DNA of 64,000 nucleotides from Epiperipatus broadwayi (Eukaryota > Onychophora > Udeonychophora > Euonychophora > Peripatidae): NCBI GenBank assembly GCA_028023455.1, contig JAQFVV010007247.1:58929-122928 (forward strand), given 5' to 3'. Positions 50,830 through 62,964 of the stretch are shown here, piece by piece. The translations under genes were made by a program, and so were the position numbers. The notes beneath the pieces were generated by a model that saw only the letters and a list, made by a program, of their open reading frames with translations, searched no databases and had not been told where the DNA came from. Numbering within the stretch: position 1 is the stretch's first letter; each line of letters starts with the position of its first letter.

Positions 50830-51240
50830 CTATTCAAACGAACATTTTTAAGGTTGTGCGTATGAGGGATCAGATTGACTTAAAGTCAACATGGATATGA
50901 CAACAATATTGGCATCAACAAAGTCTTTGAGCATTCCATCATCAGATTTTCAATGATATGGATGGTTTAAAAATTGGAGGGTGGAGAAGAGTGAAGCCTA
51001 TTCATTAAAGTTTGAAGATTTGCTATCTTAATATGAACTGAGCACTGATTATATATATATGTGAGGGAGATGATGATCTGGACCAACTGATGAGTGTTGG
51101 TTCAGTACGAAATACATATATTGGGGATTTTTTTTTTCTACATGTATGTGGTCATGTATATCGGGTTATTTAAGATGAAGTGGATAGCTGAAAAAAGCTC
51201 GAAAATCTGTTTTCAAACCTCCTTTAATAATTATTTTTAT
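50830..51240 (+). repeat. Single arm of the family 3 fold-back element
   Basis: Matches the right arms of 50340-50805 and 52960-53700: GGATGG...GGTGGAGAAGAGTG, AGCACTGATTATATATA, the hammerhead at 51075, then ACATGTATGTGGTCATGT and AAGATGAAGTGG. Confidence 0.65.
51075..51129 (+). ncRNA. Hammerhead ribozyme motif, family 3
   Basis: Stem I CCAA/TTGG plus distal GATCT/GGATT; core CTGATGA (51087-51093); stem II GTGTTG/CAGTAC with G-C closing pair, loop GTT; GAAA; stem III ATA/TAT; cleavage base A at 51120. All invariant positions are present. Confidence 0.8.
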
Positions 51241-51344
51241 AAAATAATATTTAATAATCTGCAGTTATTTATTTGCTTTGCAATTTTTTTTCCTAATAAA
51301 AAAGCAAGCCAAAATAATCAAGTTTTATCTGAAGAAAATCACTT

Positions 51345-51450
51345 TTTCTCATATGTCATAGCATCGGCCGGGACGCGAACCCACAACCATCTGCAACCAA
51401 CTACTTGTTTGCAAGGCGGATGCGATGACCTCTCGGCTAACAATGCAACT
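51345..51450 (-). mobile_element. tRNA-derived SINE
   Basis: On the - strand TTGCATTGTTAGCCGAGAGG (A-box region), B box GGGTTCGCGTCCCGG (51386-51372), GATGCTATGACATATGAG and A-run. An overlapping + strand frame is not a gene. Confidence 0.7.
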
Positions 51451-51459
51451 TAACATTTG

Positions 51460-52835
51460 AATTAAAAGAGTTAAAATCTCGGTATAAAGCAGACTATAAA
51501 TTATTTACCTCATAATAAGCTTTAATAATTTGGTTAGAGAATCTATCTTAAAATGCATTGCAATAATTATAACGATGCAGTATTTTTGTTTATCTTTAAA
51601 AATATCCAGTAAGAAGTTAATTGTAATGATGAAAATGAAAGAATATTAGTATATAGTGTAGCTAATAACTTTACGAGATCTTTTAAGAAAAATAACAAAA
51701 ACCAAAATTTATTGAGTTGTTTTGTAAATTATCACAAATTATTTTAAAATAGTTACTATAGTAACAAAATAATTAACACATCATGGGGCAAACAATTTAT
51801 AAACACCCTGTTTATTTTTTCTCTGCGATTTTTAAATTGATGATATTTCAGATATTACCAACAGAGTCAAACACCCACACATTTAAAATCGGTTTTATTC
51901 TTTTAAAACGATTGTTGGTAATATTTGACTTCTGTGTAATTAATTAAAATAAAATAATAAAAACAATCAAAAAATATAAATTATGGTGGATTTTTTTTTT
52001 CAATATTGTTAAATAATTGAATAGTTTATAGCTTTGAATTTTTTTATGCTAATTGCTCATTTCGAAATAACGGGGAGTTAGACATTTTAACCACTCAATT
52101 AATTTGCATTTGTATTGATTTCAAACATTGCGTCTTATAAGTTGAAATGAGTTTTTAATTACTAAATGTGATCAGAAATTTGATGTATTACGTTTGTCTT
52201 TATATACATTAAGTTCTTTAATATATATTTAACACAATTGCATTAGTAAACATTAATATTAAACTCAAATTTGACATTTTCCCCCCTAATTAAATCACAT
52301 TTCCGATTCATTTAACCAACACTGCTGTTGACTTCAATTATTAACTCTTAAATAGAAAGAACCCGACAGTCGTATTTAAAATTAGTTCAAGAAATTTTAA
52401 AATAATAACGAAAATTATTTTACCGTGGTTAATTATCACTTAAGTAGTTTTAAAACAATGAGATTGATATACATACTTTTAAAACAATTACAAAAAATAA
52501 GTTAATTATTATTAATAATTTAAATATTATTGTATGTTTTTAAGGTATAAATTAAATTATAAAAATAAAATACTTTCATCAAAATGAAATAATGTCTGAT
52601 CTGAATTGCATCCGGTTCTGATATAAACCACTAATGGGAAAAGGAAGAATGATTAAAACAAAATTGCAATTGGAAATGATAGCATTTAACCAAAATTTAT
52701 CTGATTCACTATACATAAATGGGCTATGGAAAACTACCTCCAATAATTATAGTGTTCTAGTTTGATTATGGTAATTTATTGACTATCTTCTCAAACAATA
52801 TATATATAATTTGCTTGTATTGAATGTACTCCTCC
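51460..52835. other. AT-rich stretch without recognised genes
   Basis: Nothing supported. 51777-51930 has a weak inverted motif ACCAACA(G)AGTCAAACACC / ATTGTTGGTAATATTTGAC. Confidence 0.45.
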
Positions 52836-52839
52836 CCCT

Positions 52840-52945
52840 ATATGTCAAAGCATCGGCCGAGAAGCGAACCCGCGATAACCTACTGCAAGCAATTGCTTGC
52901 TTGCAAGGCAGCTGCGGTGACCTCTCGGTTACCGACGCTTGAAAT
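52840..52945 (-). mobile_element. tRNA-derived SINE
   Basis: On the - strand AGCGTCGGTAACCGAGAGG, B box CGGGTTCGCTTCTCGG (52873-52858), GATGCTTTGACATATAG. Same family as the other five copies. Confidence 0.65.
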
Positions 52946-53062
52946 TCATTTCTTATATATAAATAAAGGGACTTGAAATTAAGATTTTTCAGTCGATATT
53001 CTTCCTCCAGTCTATCTCAAGCAACCGATACACATGACCATATCTATGTAAAAAAGCTAGAT

Positions 53063-53115
53063 GATCCCTAATATATGTATTTCATACAGAATCAGCACTC
53101 ATCAGTTGAACCAGA
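53063..53115 (-). ncRNA. Degenerate hammerhead motif, family 3
   Basis: On the - strand TTCAACTGATGAGTGCTG, ATTCTGTATGAAATACAT. Core and GAAA present, stems I and II only partly pair. Confidence 0.5.
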
Positions 53116-53549
53116 TCATAATCTCTCACACATATATAACATATACATAATCAGTGTTCCGTTTATATCAAGATAGCAATTCTTTAAACTTTAATGGACA
53201 CGATTCAATCTTCTCATCCTTCCAACTATTCAATTGTTCATTTCTTTGAAAAACCAAAGATAAACTACTCAAGGCCTTTATTGGATGTGATATTGTGGTC
53301 ATACCCATTTAGACATTATCTCAATCTAACCCCCATTTAATCAAACCTTTACATATATATATATATTAATAGAAGAAGGATAGGCTGAACTTGTAATATA
53401 TTTTCAAGGCAATATAATATTTTTGAAATGGATGGTTGAATAGTTTGAAGAGTGAGAAGATTGACGACTGAACATTAAAATTTTAAAGAATTACTAGCTT
53501 TATATTAGTCAAGCACTGATTGTATATACTGGTGAGAAATTATTATCTG

Positions 53550-53596
53550 ACCCAACTGATGAGTGCTGGTTCTGCACAAAATACATATATTGGGGT
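53550..53596 (+). ncRNA. Degenerate hammerhead motif, family 3
   Basis: CCAACTGATGAGTGCTGG, stem II GTGC/GCAC, then AAAAT where GAAAT is expected (conserved G12 changed to A), TTGG closing stem I. Probably inactive. Confidence 0.55.
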
Positions 53597-53709
53597 TCAT
53601 CTAGCTCTTTCACATGTATGTGATCATGTATATCAGTTGCTTGAAATAGAGTGGAGAAAAAATATAGGCTGAAAAATCCTAAGTTTAAGTCCCTCTACTT
53701 TCATATATG

Positions 53710-54950
53710 TATGTATATAGTCATCATCAATCCTCTGCTGATAAAGACATACCATGCATATGATTATAGAATTATTTTGTCAAAGGATTCCTCCTATCAT
53801 TTACTCAGAACTTCATATATTACAACTACCTTTTTTCTTAAAATTATTTATCAACTCACTTTTTTCTCTCACTTTCATTTTATTTCCTCATATTCTGCAT
53901 GATTCCTCTATTTCTAATTATATACACAAAGATGTTTTTTTCTTCTTATATTTATTTAATACATAATCTTATGTATATGCCTATACAAATATGGACTTGT
54001 CTTCTAGCTTATTTTTTGATACTTTTCCAAATCCATTCTGGCATCAGTTTTTTTGTTCTCTTTTTTATGTATCCATATGTTTGTACCAACAGTCATCTTT
54101 CATACCTTTTAATATTAAAGTTACCTCAAAATACCTCAAAATTATATAAGAGCCATTTGAATCACTGCAGGTTTGCTCTAGTTTTTATTACTACTTTAAC
54201 TCAGTGTTAACTAATTTTTCAAATATTTGTAGAAATAACTTGTAATATTAAGTTGTTCCCAGCTGTCATGTTTAAACATTTATTTATTGTTTTTTTTTTA
54301 AAAAAAATAAACTTTTGTACTAAGTTAAAAAATCATGTTTGTCTTTTGAAACTTTGTATATAGTAATAACATGTCTCTTTATCAAATTTTACAAATTAAA
54401 TTTCACGAAGATAATTATTAAAGTTTATTTGATAGCTTCAAATTTGAGATGCTATATGATGGAAACAATAAGAATTCACCTATGATAATTAAGTGTTATC
54501 TCTCAATTGTAATACTCTGTTGACTTATTAATCTAAGCTCTCTTTATGCAAATAACCTAGCTTGAACTAATATACAATATCAAAATGAAATATATTTTGT
54601 TAAAATAACATTTCTCCCCACCCTTCAAAATGCTTTTTCTTAGTTCACACACATTCTAAGAAAAATAAAATAATATTTAAATATCCTTCTGCAGGGCAAA
54701 TGTTTTTCCAACAATTCCTGCAAAGAAGCATCAAAGGATAAAAAATATTTTTTCATTCTTATTTTATTCTTTAGTTAAAATAACTAAATACCTATTCCTT
54801 ATTACTTTTGGGTGGTTAACTACCTGAAAGAAAAATCCTAATCCTTATTTTCAGGTTTTACACTGCCTAAAGTCTGTGATAATGACATTTTAGTAGCAAT
54901 TATATATTGGACTATTTCCATAATCTACCATTAAACATTGAACGTCTTCA
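53710..54950. other. AT-rich, pyrimidine-rich stretch
   Basis: Overlapping hydrophobic frames at 53651-54210 reflect T-rich sequence, not genes. Nothing supported. Confidence 0.4.
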
Positions 54951-54959
54951 GAAAAATTC

Positions 54960-55215
54960 AAACTTTATTTAAGCTTTTCAAATATAGTCAATTGTTAGAA
55001 ATAGCATACATGTGAGGATATAACATGTATTAAGTGATATTACTCTCCTCTAGTAATCAGGTGTTGCAGGCTGACAAGGAACTGTATTCACATGAAAATC
55101 AAACTTGGAACTATTTTTATGAATACTGAAATTAATATGATGTTCAAACCTATTAGGATATTCTGTCAAAGACAACAGTCAGTAGAAATTTCTTATTCTT
55201 ATTTATCTCCAATTT
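54960..55215. repeat. Interspersed repeat shared with 37215-37440
   Basis: See the first copy for the shared blocks. Family unknown. Confidence 0.5.
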
Positions 55216-55439
55216 TTCTTAATAGCGAGATAAGATTATCACACTAAGTTGCCTTAGGGGGGTTATTTGCAGGTATCATGTGAGCTTGTGAATCATTGAC
55301 TTTTAAAATAAAAATAAAACATGATTCAAATTTGTTTCAGTAATCATTACACATCTTACATTGTCATGAAAATCATTTCTCTTTTGCCCCCCCCCCATCC
55401 AAATTGGAATATTGTTATAAATAGTATTTAATTTTTAAA

Positions 55440-55575
55440 TAAATAAATGGATTTATTGTTCAGAAGTTTAAAAGAAGATTGAACACCATAAGGACAGAAC
55501 TGAGGGCAATCCATGGTCTTAGTCATGATATTCCATTACTGCATGAAACTGCAAAGCATAAGCTATTAGGATGAC
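55440..55575 (+). other. Short coding-like fragment, unrecognised
   Basis: A 40-codon frame FKRRLNTIRTELRAIHGLSH then DIPLLHETAKHKLLG and a stop looks protein-like in composition compared with its surroundings. Could be a transposon or exon scrap. I do not recognise it. Confidence 0.25.
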
Positions 55576-56039
55576 AGTCATTGTATTATAATTTTAGGTA
55601 TTTACAAAAACAATAAGAAAATCTTAAATTTTTTTTCTAACATTTTAAATGCATGCCACATTACTTATTAGAATAATTAGAATATCACTTGATAGAGTTT
55701 GAGTAAATCGTTTTAAAATAAAGGGATGAGTGTTTTCACAATGTCAAGACAATTCTAATAAAAAAAAATTATATGAATATAGCTTTTATCAACAATTACA
55801 ATCAGCATAGTGGTATATACTCAAGATTTTTTGTTTGTTTGTTTGATAACACATTGATTCAGTATATTAATAAAGGAAGTCATTACTATCCTTCTATTAT
55901 AATTAATTATCTCTTTTGTATATTAATCGTCTTGGTTTAAATTACAAAGTAGAATTTATATTTTATTATGTAAATATATGATAAGAAAATCAGTACAATT
56001 TTTATCATATATTAATTGTGGCTATTGTGCACTTTCAAA

Positions 56040-56135
56040 TTGGTGGTTGATAGGTCAGCAACAGCTGCTTTACAAGCAGTTGTCCCAGGATAGTGAGTTC
56101 ACTTCCCAACTGATGCTATGACACATGGAAAAAAA
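56040..56135 (+). mobile_element. tRNA-derived SINE
   Basis: TTGGTGGTTGATAGGTCAGC, GAGTTCACTTCCCAAC in the B-box place, TGATGCTATGACACATGG, A-run. Confidence 0.65.
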
Positions 56136-56449
56136 AATCAATATCAATTCCTAAATGACATGTATAAAGGCTTATTACTCTTTTCTATTCTTCACAATGT
56201 GATAACCTCTTAAAGTGCATTCCTATCCCATCTATTTTATGAATAGATGCTTTCAGATTTTTTTAATCTTTATCTTTTCTGAGCATCACTACTTTTTTCA
56301 AAAGATTATCAGCTCTGATGATTAAAATATGACAATTTCTTAGTAGCTTAGTTGTTAGTAAGCTTGAAAAGTAAAGTTTTTGATTTCATATTTTTTGTTG
56401 CTAAGTTGTATGAATTTAATGTTTTTAAGCATAAATTTACAGTAGTTGT

Positions 56450-56560
56450 CAAGTGCTGGTGGTTGAGAGGTCAGCGACAGCTGCTTTGCAGGTAGTTGTT
56501 GTGGATTGGCGGGTTCACTTCCCAGCTGATGCTGTGATACATGGGGAAAAAAATTACATT
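56450..56560 (+). mobile_element. tRNA-derived SINE
   Basis: CTGGTGGTTGAGAGGTCAGC, B-box region GGGTTCACTTCCCAG, TGATGCTGTGATACATGG, A-run. About 410 bp after the previous copy in the same orientation. Confidence 0.65.
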
Positions 56561-56879
56561 AGTTGAATATTGCATAGGTATTTTTCACTTCTATTCTTTA
56601 TTAAGATGTCTATGTTTTTGACAGTTGAATTAATAAATGGAAAAACAGTTTGACATATGATATTACACTGCATATTTTAATTCAGGCCTTATTGTTATAG
56701 TTTGCTAATTCCAGTAAACATAAACTTATTACTAATTATTCTTTTCAAAACTTCTTCACTTTTATCATCATATTGCAAATTATTGAGCTCTTTGTCCCTT
56801 ACTCTAATGCCATATTATATTTTATCCAAGTCTTTATAACAAAAATTGTCCATTATTAATTAAATATAATACAATCTGC

Positions 56880-57660
56880 ATAAAACCTTTTTTCAATATA
56901 AATTATGCTCAGCAGCTTCTAATTTTTGCTATAACTTCATCATAATCATTTTAATCTTAATGAAAAAAAAATATTTGTATACTTTTATTATTGTTTAAAA
57001 TGGAAACATGAATCAAAAGCCTTCATGGAATCAATATGTCAGAAATACAACTATTTTTGATATTTCTCCAACACTTTCTCTATTCGCATGATTTTATCTA
57101 ATGTGGTCTTGAATATTCTTCATATTTTATATAGGATTCAGTTCTTTTTTGTTCTATCTTCAGCAGATTTTTATTCCTTTATAAATTTAGAGTAACCATT
57201 CTATAATTGGAACAACTTTTAAGATCCCCATTATTAAAAATGAAATATAAATTAATTTTTTTCAATCTTCTAGTTAATCTGTTCACATCTTTTGATACAA
57301 ATAATAAAAGTATTGATAAAGTGTCAAAGAAGGTGTCAATGGTATGATATATCTTTTGATACAAAATTATATCAATTTTGACAACTTTCCATATTCTTTA
57401 CATAATTCAATCAGATTATCATCTGAGATGGTTTTGTTCTGCTAATTTTTGATGGTTTATTTTATTCTCAACATCTATGGCTTAAAATTGAAGCTAAGTT
57501 TTGAAAGTTATAATTATCATATACTTCTTTCTTGTGCATTTTTCCAAGGACATTAGTAGCCTTGTAAGAAGATTTTTGTAATCTTTCTATATTTTTTAAT
57601 TATGGCTCATTTCTTTTATTTTAGCATATTTTAAATTGCACATTTTTGATTTACTTGCTT
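56880..57660 (-). pseudogene. LINE relic, start of the RT
   Basis: On the - strand the clearest block is YFIFNNGDLKSCSNYRMVTL (57255-57190), which corresponds to the H-K-K-G-D-x-x-x-C-x-N-Y-R-P-I-S-L box of LINE RTs; further down TTLDKIMRIEKVLEK and HIDSMKAFDS (57040-57005), the D-x-x-K-A-F-D palm A box. Upstream text KMCNLKYAKIKEMSH is linker. Heavily mutated. Confidence 0.6.
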
Positions 57661-57664
57661 TTTT

Positions 57665-60590
57665 TTTGCCTCTGCTATCCTGATGTTAAAAGAATACATT
57701 AAACTTCTTGAATATTTGAGTGTCACTTTTAACCTTTGCTAATCTTGCATTTTTCTAAAATATAAGAGATTTGGTTAGTAATTTATAGAGTTTTATTCTT
57801 ATTTACTTGTGACATAAGGCATTTTCAGATTTTATAAGAGCAGTCTTTTCTCCCCTAATCAGCTTAATGATATTCATTTTGCAACCATTGTCAATTGATG
57901 TTATGGGGATGCCATCAGAAAGTAATAGTCTATAACTTGCAATATCCTAAGTATATAAAGATCTTTATTTGCAGAAGAATCTAGTTTATTTGCATATATT
58001 GTTTTCTTGGAGATTCACAGAGATATAAATGAAGCTCATATTATTGTTCACAGACAACAAAGAATTTTTGAATATTGCTTCAAATATTATTCAGATTCAT
58101 TGTAGTTACTAATTCCATGTTTTATATTTAGTTGCAAAACAGATCCTCAGAATAGCTAATAATATTTTACTGTAGACATAACAGTAAACAAAATAGTGAA
58201 GTTCATATTCAGATATCAAAGCAAAAGATAGTTTTATAAGAAGTAGTATTATAAACAATAGATGATGGGTATTCTTATTTATTCAAGTATATAAGTGAAC
58301 TAAACATGCTAATAAGATATTGAAGTCACTATAACAGAATTGAAAAGAAATAAAATTAATACAGAACCAATTATGTAACAGTAATGTAATATTGAAATGT
58401 TTTAGATTATAGTGAAGAAGGGATATAGTGTTTGCAATAGAAAATTATGAATTGGAAATAAAAAATAGTAGAGATAAAAATTGATTAGTTTTTGAAAAAG
58501 AGAAGAATAGAAATGATTAATAAATCATTTAAAAAGCATAAGGGAAGTATTTACACATGAAAAAATGGAGAGGAAATAAACAGAATTCTTTTATAATTAA
58601 GTACAAAATAAGTTTAGTAAGTGTATTAAGAAGGTATATATGGTTTTAGAGCTGATGCAGATTTAGGCTATACTTTAATAATGATAAAATTTCAGATTGT
58701 CCTTGTAAAAAAAATTAGAAGAACTAAAACAATAAAAAAAATGAGCCTATGATAAACTAAAAGACAATATTTAAAAATATATTAGATAAAATAATTAATA
58801 TAAATAGTTCAGGCTGATTGCTAAAGTAAATTCAAATAAAAAAACAGTTATTAAAAATGATTTATAAAATGTTTAAATAAGCACAGCTAGTTATGAAAGA
58901 TATAAGAAATCAAAAATTAAATGGTAATAAAAATGATGAAAAAATAAAAACTTTTAGAAGATATATATATATATATGTGCCATTAGTGAATTATGACTAA
59001 AAACTGATAAAGCTAGGAAAGAATAGTTAGAAAAAAATATAGAAAAATTGAATTATCAAGAAAATAAGTTTGGATTCATATAACAGGAACAATTTTCCTT
59101 ATTTTATTTACTGTAAAGTTGATCAATAAAGATTAAATTTTATAATTAATGACTATGATATTTATAAGGAGAATTTTTTCTAATAGTATATAGAAATAGA
59201 GATCATTTGATGTTTGTCGGTTGGTTATAAAAAGTAAAATCATAAAATTATAATTATTATCAAAGTGGATGCATTAAAAATCTAAGAATATATGAATATT
59301 AATGAATTATATGCCTCATTCTATACAAACTCTTGGAGAACTTATAACAATATAAACATTTACAACTATCACAGAAAACTTTTGTATATACCTATTATCA
59401 ATAAATCTAAATTTTTTAAATAAAAAAAAAGGATCGATTTTTTATTCATGATTTCTAAAACGAAGTTTAAGTAAATAAAAATAAAATAGGTTAAACAATG
59501 ATAAAAAGTTGGAAAACTTTAAATGAACTGGAAAATGGCAAATATGAAAATTGAGATAATGAATAATTGAAGATTTTGAGGGGGAAATGGTTAAAAAATT
59601 CATTTAATATTTATAATATAGTCAGTATGTTAAGTGAGAAGATAATATACTTATCAATTAATAAGATTTTGGTGAAAAGGCTTAATTTAACAAAATATGA
59701 AAATTTAAATAGCAGTTTGGGGTAGATTTTTAATCTATTAGAAGGTTATATCAATTGGAATGTTTAATTTAGAAAAGACAAAGAAGACATATAAAGAGGA
59801 GAAAAACAATTAATATTAATTTCATTATCCTTGAAGTAGCAATTATACTGCACTTCAAACGCTTGTTGGTGAAGTTAGAAAAATCGTAGTTAAATATCAG
59901 GCTTAGGCTTTCGAGGTCTTTTAACTTCATATTCATAGCCAAAGATATATATATAAAAAAATGTAGGAAATATTCATATATTTTGTGTAAAGCTCAATTT
60001 AAAACTTACCATTCAAAGGTGAAGTAAAAACAAGGATTTTATTTCAAGAAAAAATATGTTCTTTTACATGAGACATAAAAGAAGGAGGTTATAAGAAAAA
60101 TATTGCTATCTTGAGTTTTCTTTAAATATAGATAAAATTATTAAGCTAAATCAATGCTGGATAGATTATAATGGAATTTGTTTTATCAAATTTTCTGATA
60201 AGATTGTAATATTTATACATATAAAAATAAGCTTAATTAAATGTTATTGAAAAACTTGTAAGAGATTTGGGATAAAATTAATGAAAATAAATTATAGCAA
60301 TAAAAATATGTGACAATATTAAAACATTAAAAAAAGTGTATACAAAATTATAGATGTTTTTAAACATTTAATAAATATGTAATAAAGAAATTAATAAAAG
60401 AGTAGCTAATTATAATTTGAATAAGGATGTGACGATATTAAATGGTTCAGTGAAATTGATTCAAGAAAAAAACTAATTAAATATTGTATTTAATAAATGA
60501 TTTTGTATGGAGCATAGTTGTGAACAATTCAGAAAAGTATGGAAACTTTAGAGAAATGCATTTGTATCATAGAAATATTGACAGTATTTA
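57665..60590. other. AT-rich region, purine-skewed
   Basis: From about 58200 to 60500 the + strand is strikingly A-rich relative to T. This skew is typical of LINE sense strands, and scraps such as NKFGFI (59065) could be RT text, but I cannot support a call. Confidence 0.3.
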
Positions 60591-60599
60591 ATAGAGTAT

Positions 60600-60965
60600 T
60601 AGATATCTTCTTATTAATGATGCATCTTCAAAGTCTGTTAATATTTTATAATGACTTGCACATTTTAATTTAAACTTATTGGAATATTTCTGAAGGTTCA
60701 GCAGCAATCACTTTTTTGTTGACTCTATTAAGGAAATTACAATCATGATATACATATTTTCTGTTAGTTAAAATATAATCCAATTGTACTCTATCTTCAT
60801 TTATATGTTTCAATATTCATTTTCATTTAGCAATTTCCTCAACAACAAAAAAAGTACTATATGCAGTTTTACTTTTTCTGCAAACTCCGGAAATCTGTAT
60901 TCTTTCCCATATGGTTATATATATTATTTTTATTGTATTATTGTTGTAATAATTGTAGTTTCATC
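60600..60965 (-). pseudogene. RTE-like LINE fragment (endonuclease region)
   Basis: Nucleotide similarity to 16790-17100 in the same orientation: AAGTCTGTTAATATTTTATAATG / AAATCTGTTAATATTTGGAAATG, TTATTGGAATATTTCTGAAGG / TTATTGGAATGTTTCTGAAGA, TATTAAGG...ATCATGATATACATATTTT / TATTAAGG...ATCTTGAAATATATATTTT. This is the endonuclease-to-RT linker of the RTE-like LINE. Confidence 0.6.
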
Positions 60966-60969
60966 ATAA

Positions 60970-61955
60970 TTTTGCATATAAAACATAAATTTATTCTTCT
61001 GTAAATATACACACATATATATAATTTGATATAAAAAAAGTATAATGAATTTTTTGTAAAATCAGAAAATATATATATATATATAATGTATCCAAATGTC
61101 GCATTTTACTACAACTAAAATTATTATTCCTATTATTCTTTTAATTTACCTACATTTAAGATATTCAGAAATAACTGTTTAGTATAATACTTGGTTTAAA
61201 AGTTTATTAAAATGCATTATTTTATTATTTAATCTAATACTCTTGATTAGAATATTTTTTTGTAATTTTGATAAATATATTTTTCTCTTATTTAACTTAC
61301 CTTACTAAGAACGATTTCTACTTTATATCAGTATTTAAAAATCATTTAAAGAATTAGTACTTTATAATTCTGGTTGGGGAGCAAAATATTATTAATGTGG
61401 TTTAAATATAAAATATATATGTATATATTGTGTGTGTGATCAGTTTGGAAACAAGCAAAAAATATATTGATCGCCTTGAATATTAATATCCATATTCCTG
61501 AAATATTAAAAAAATATTATTCCATTATAAGTTGTAACGAGATAGTATTTTCAAGTTAACTGAGACAAGTTAAAATGAAAAAGAATTTGAGAAAAACTAA
61601 AAATTTAGTATTTTTTTATTTTGAAATTGTAAAAAAATCATCTTTTTTTTTAAAAAAAAAAAATTAAATATTAACAATAGTTAGGATTAAAACATAATTA
61701 TTCATCTTGTCATTTTTTCACCTATTAATCATAAATGTTTGATTTTTAAAATCAAAGTAATTGAAAAATTAAAACTAATAAAAAAGAATGTAAAGTAATA
61801 AGATATACATTGTGGTTTAAAAGAGATCATATATATAGGTAAGAGAAAAGTTGATTTAAAGGTAAAAAGAAAAATATAAAAAACAATGTTACAAGTAGTA
61901 GATATCATTTTGGAGCTATATTCTAAAAAATAAAATAAAAATCGTGGAAATCATT
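60970..61955. other. AT-rich stretch without recognised genes
   Basis: Nothing supported. Confidence 0.5.
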
Positions 61956-61959
61956 TAAT

Positions 61960-62960
61960 TATGAGTAGCTTTTTTTGCAAATATCTGGACTTTAATCACT
62001 GAATCATTTAGCATCTCCATATTTCACATCCACACAATATAGGAGAACTTTGCATATATCTAATTCATCTATTTTGATTTCTAATGTTATTTTTTGCTTT
62101 TCTAAATTTTTTCCACATCCATAAACATGTTACTACTTGGGATGTTTTTAGATTTGTTCTTTTGATATTTCAGATCATTAGTAACTCTATTTCCAAAACA
62201 TATACAACTTCCTGTTTACTCAGTTTAGTTTCAACAGTTTATTAGGTTTTTTAAATTTTATTTTTGTATACATTATTGATGTTATTCATTCTGCTTTAAT
62301 GTACAATTATTTTTTTCTTGTTCAGCAGATTTTATGTTTATTTCAGTATCTTTTCCTGCCATTATCAGTATAGATGTATATATTTTAAATTATTGATTTT
62401 CATACTGATCATAATTTTTCTTTGATCTTTTTAATATTTTGTATTGCTTTGACCAAGTTTGTAATAAAAATGTTTGATGAAAATGGATCTTTGTTTTGTG
62501 TCATTTTCAGTTTCAAAACCACTTCCAATTTTACATATATACAAAGGCATTTGAATTATCATAAATAATATTTAAAAGAATAATTACTTTAATATATACT
62601 TCATATATTCCAAATGTTATTCATTTTATAGTTTTATCAATAATTTCAAAAGTGTTATCAAAGTCTATTAATAAGAATCATATTTCCATGCATAAATGAT
62701 AATATTCTATATCTTCAGGAGTAAACTGCATTTATTTTACTCCAGTATTTATATCTATTTTAAGCATGAGTAATCATTTGATTCTATAAGGCTATTGGTT
62801 ATTGTTTTCCTAGATAATACTAAAGTATCTATATCACAGATAAATTTCAATTCCATGATCTTTTTTAGTGGAAAGCTTTGAACTAAGGTCTAATGCACTT
62901 TTCATCAAGTGACATCTTTTATCCATTTTTAATTTAAGTTACTAGCCTAAAATTCAAAAA
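61960..62960 (-). pseudogene. LINE relic: RT palm to C-terminal domain
   Basis: On the - strand: SALDLSSKL (62900), LIDFDNTFEIIDKTIK (62670-62625), which fits the D-F-x-K-A-F-D-x-I-D palm box; GFETENDTKQRSIF (62515-62475) in place of G-V-R-Q-G-C-x-L; and toward the 3' end FRKAKNNIRNQNR and PILCGCEIW (62110-62010), matching the L-L-Y-G-C-E-T-W block. The overall pattern is that of CR1/L2-like or RTE-like LINEs; frameshifts throughout. Confidence 0.6.
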
Positions 62961-62964
62961 TCTT

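Larger units (their letters stand above)
52960..53705. repeat. Wider fold-back copy of hammerhead family 3
   Basis: Left arm about 52970-53270 and right arm about 53410-53700 are inverted copies: CTCAAGCAACCGATACACATG versus CATGTA...ATCAGTTGCTTGA, and AATTCTTTAAACTTTAATG versus its complement near 53480. Each arm has a damaged hammerhead. Confidence 0.65.

Noticed and set aside
53651-54210. Overlapping frames resembling membrane proteins
   Set aside because: T-rich sequence gives Phe, Leu and Ile runs by chance; no start context, family motif or codon pattern supports a gene.
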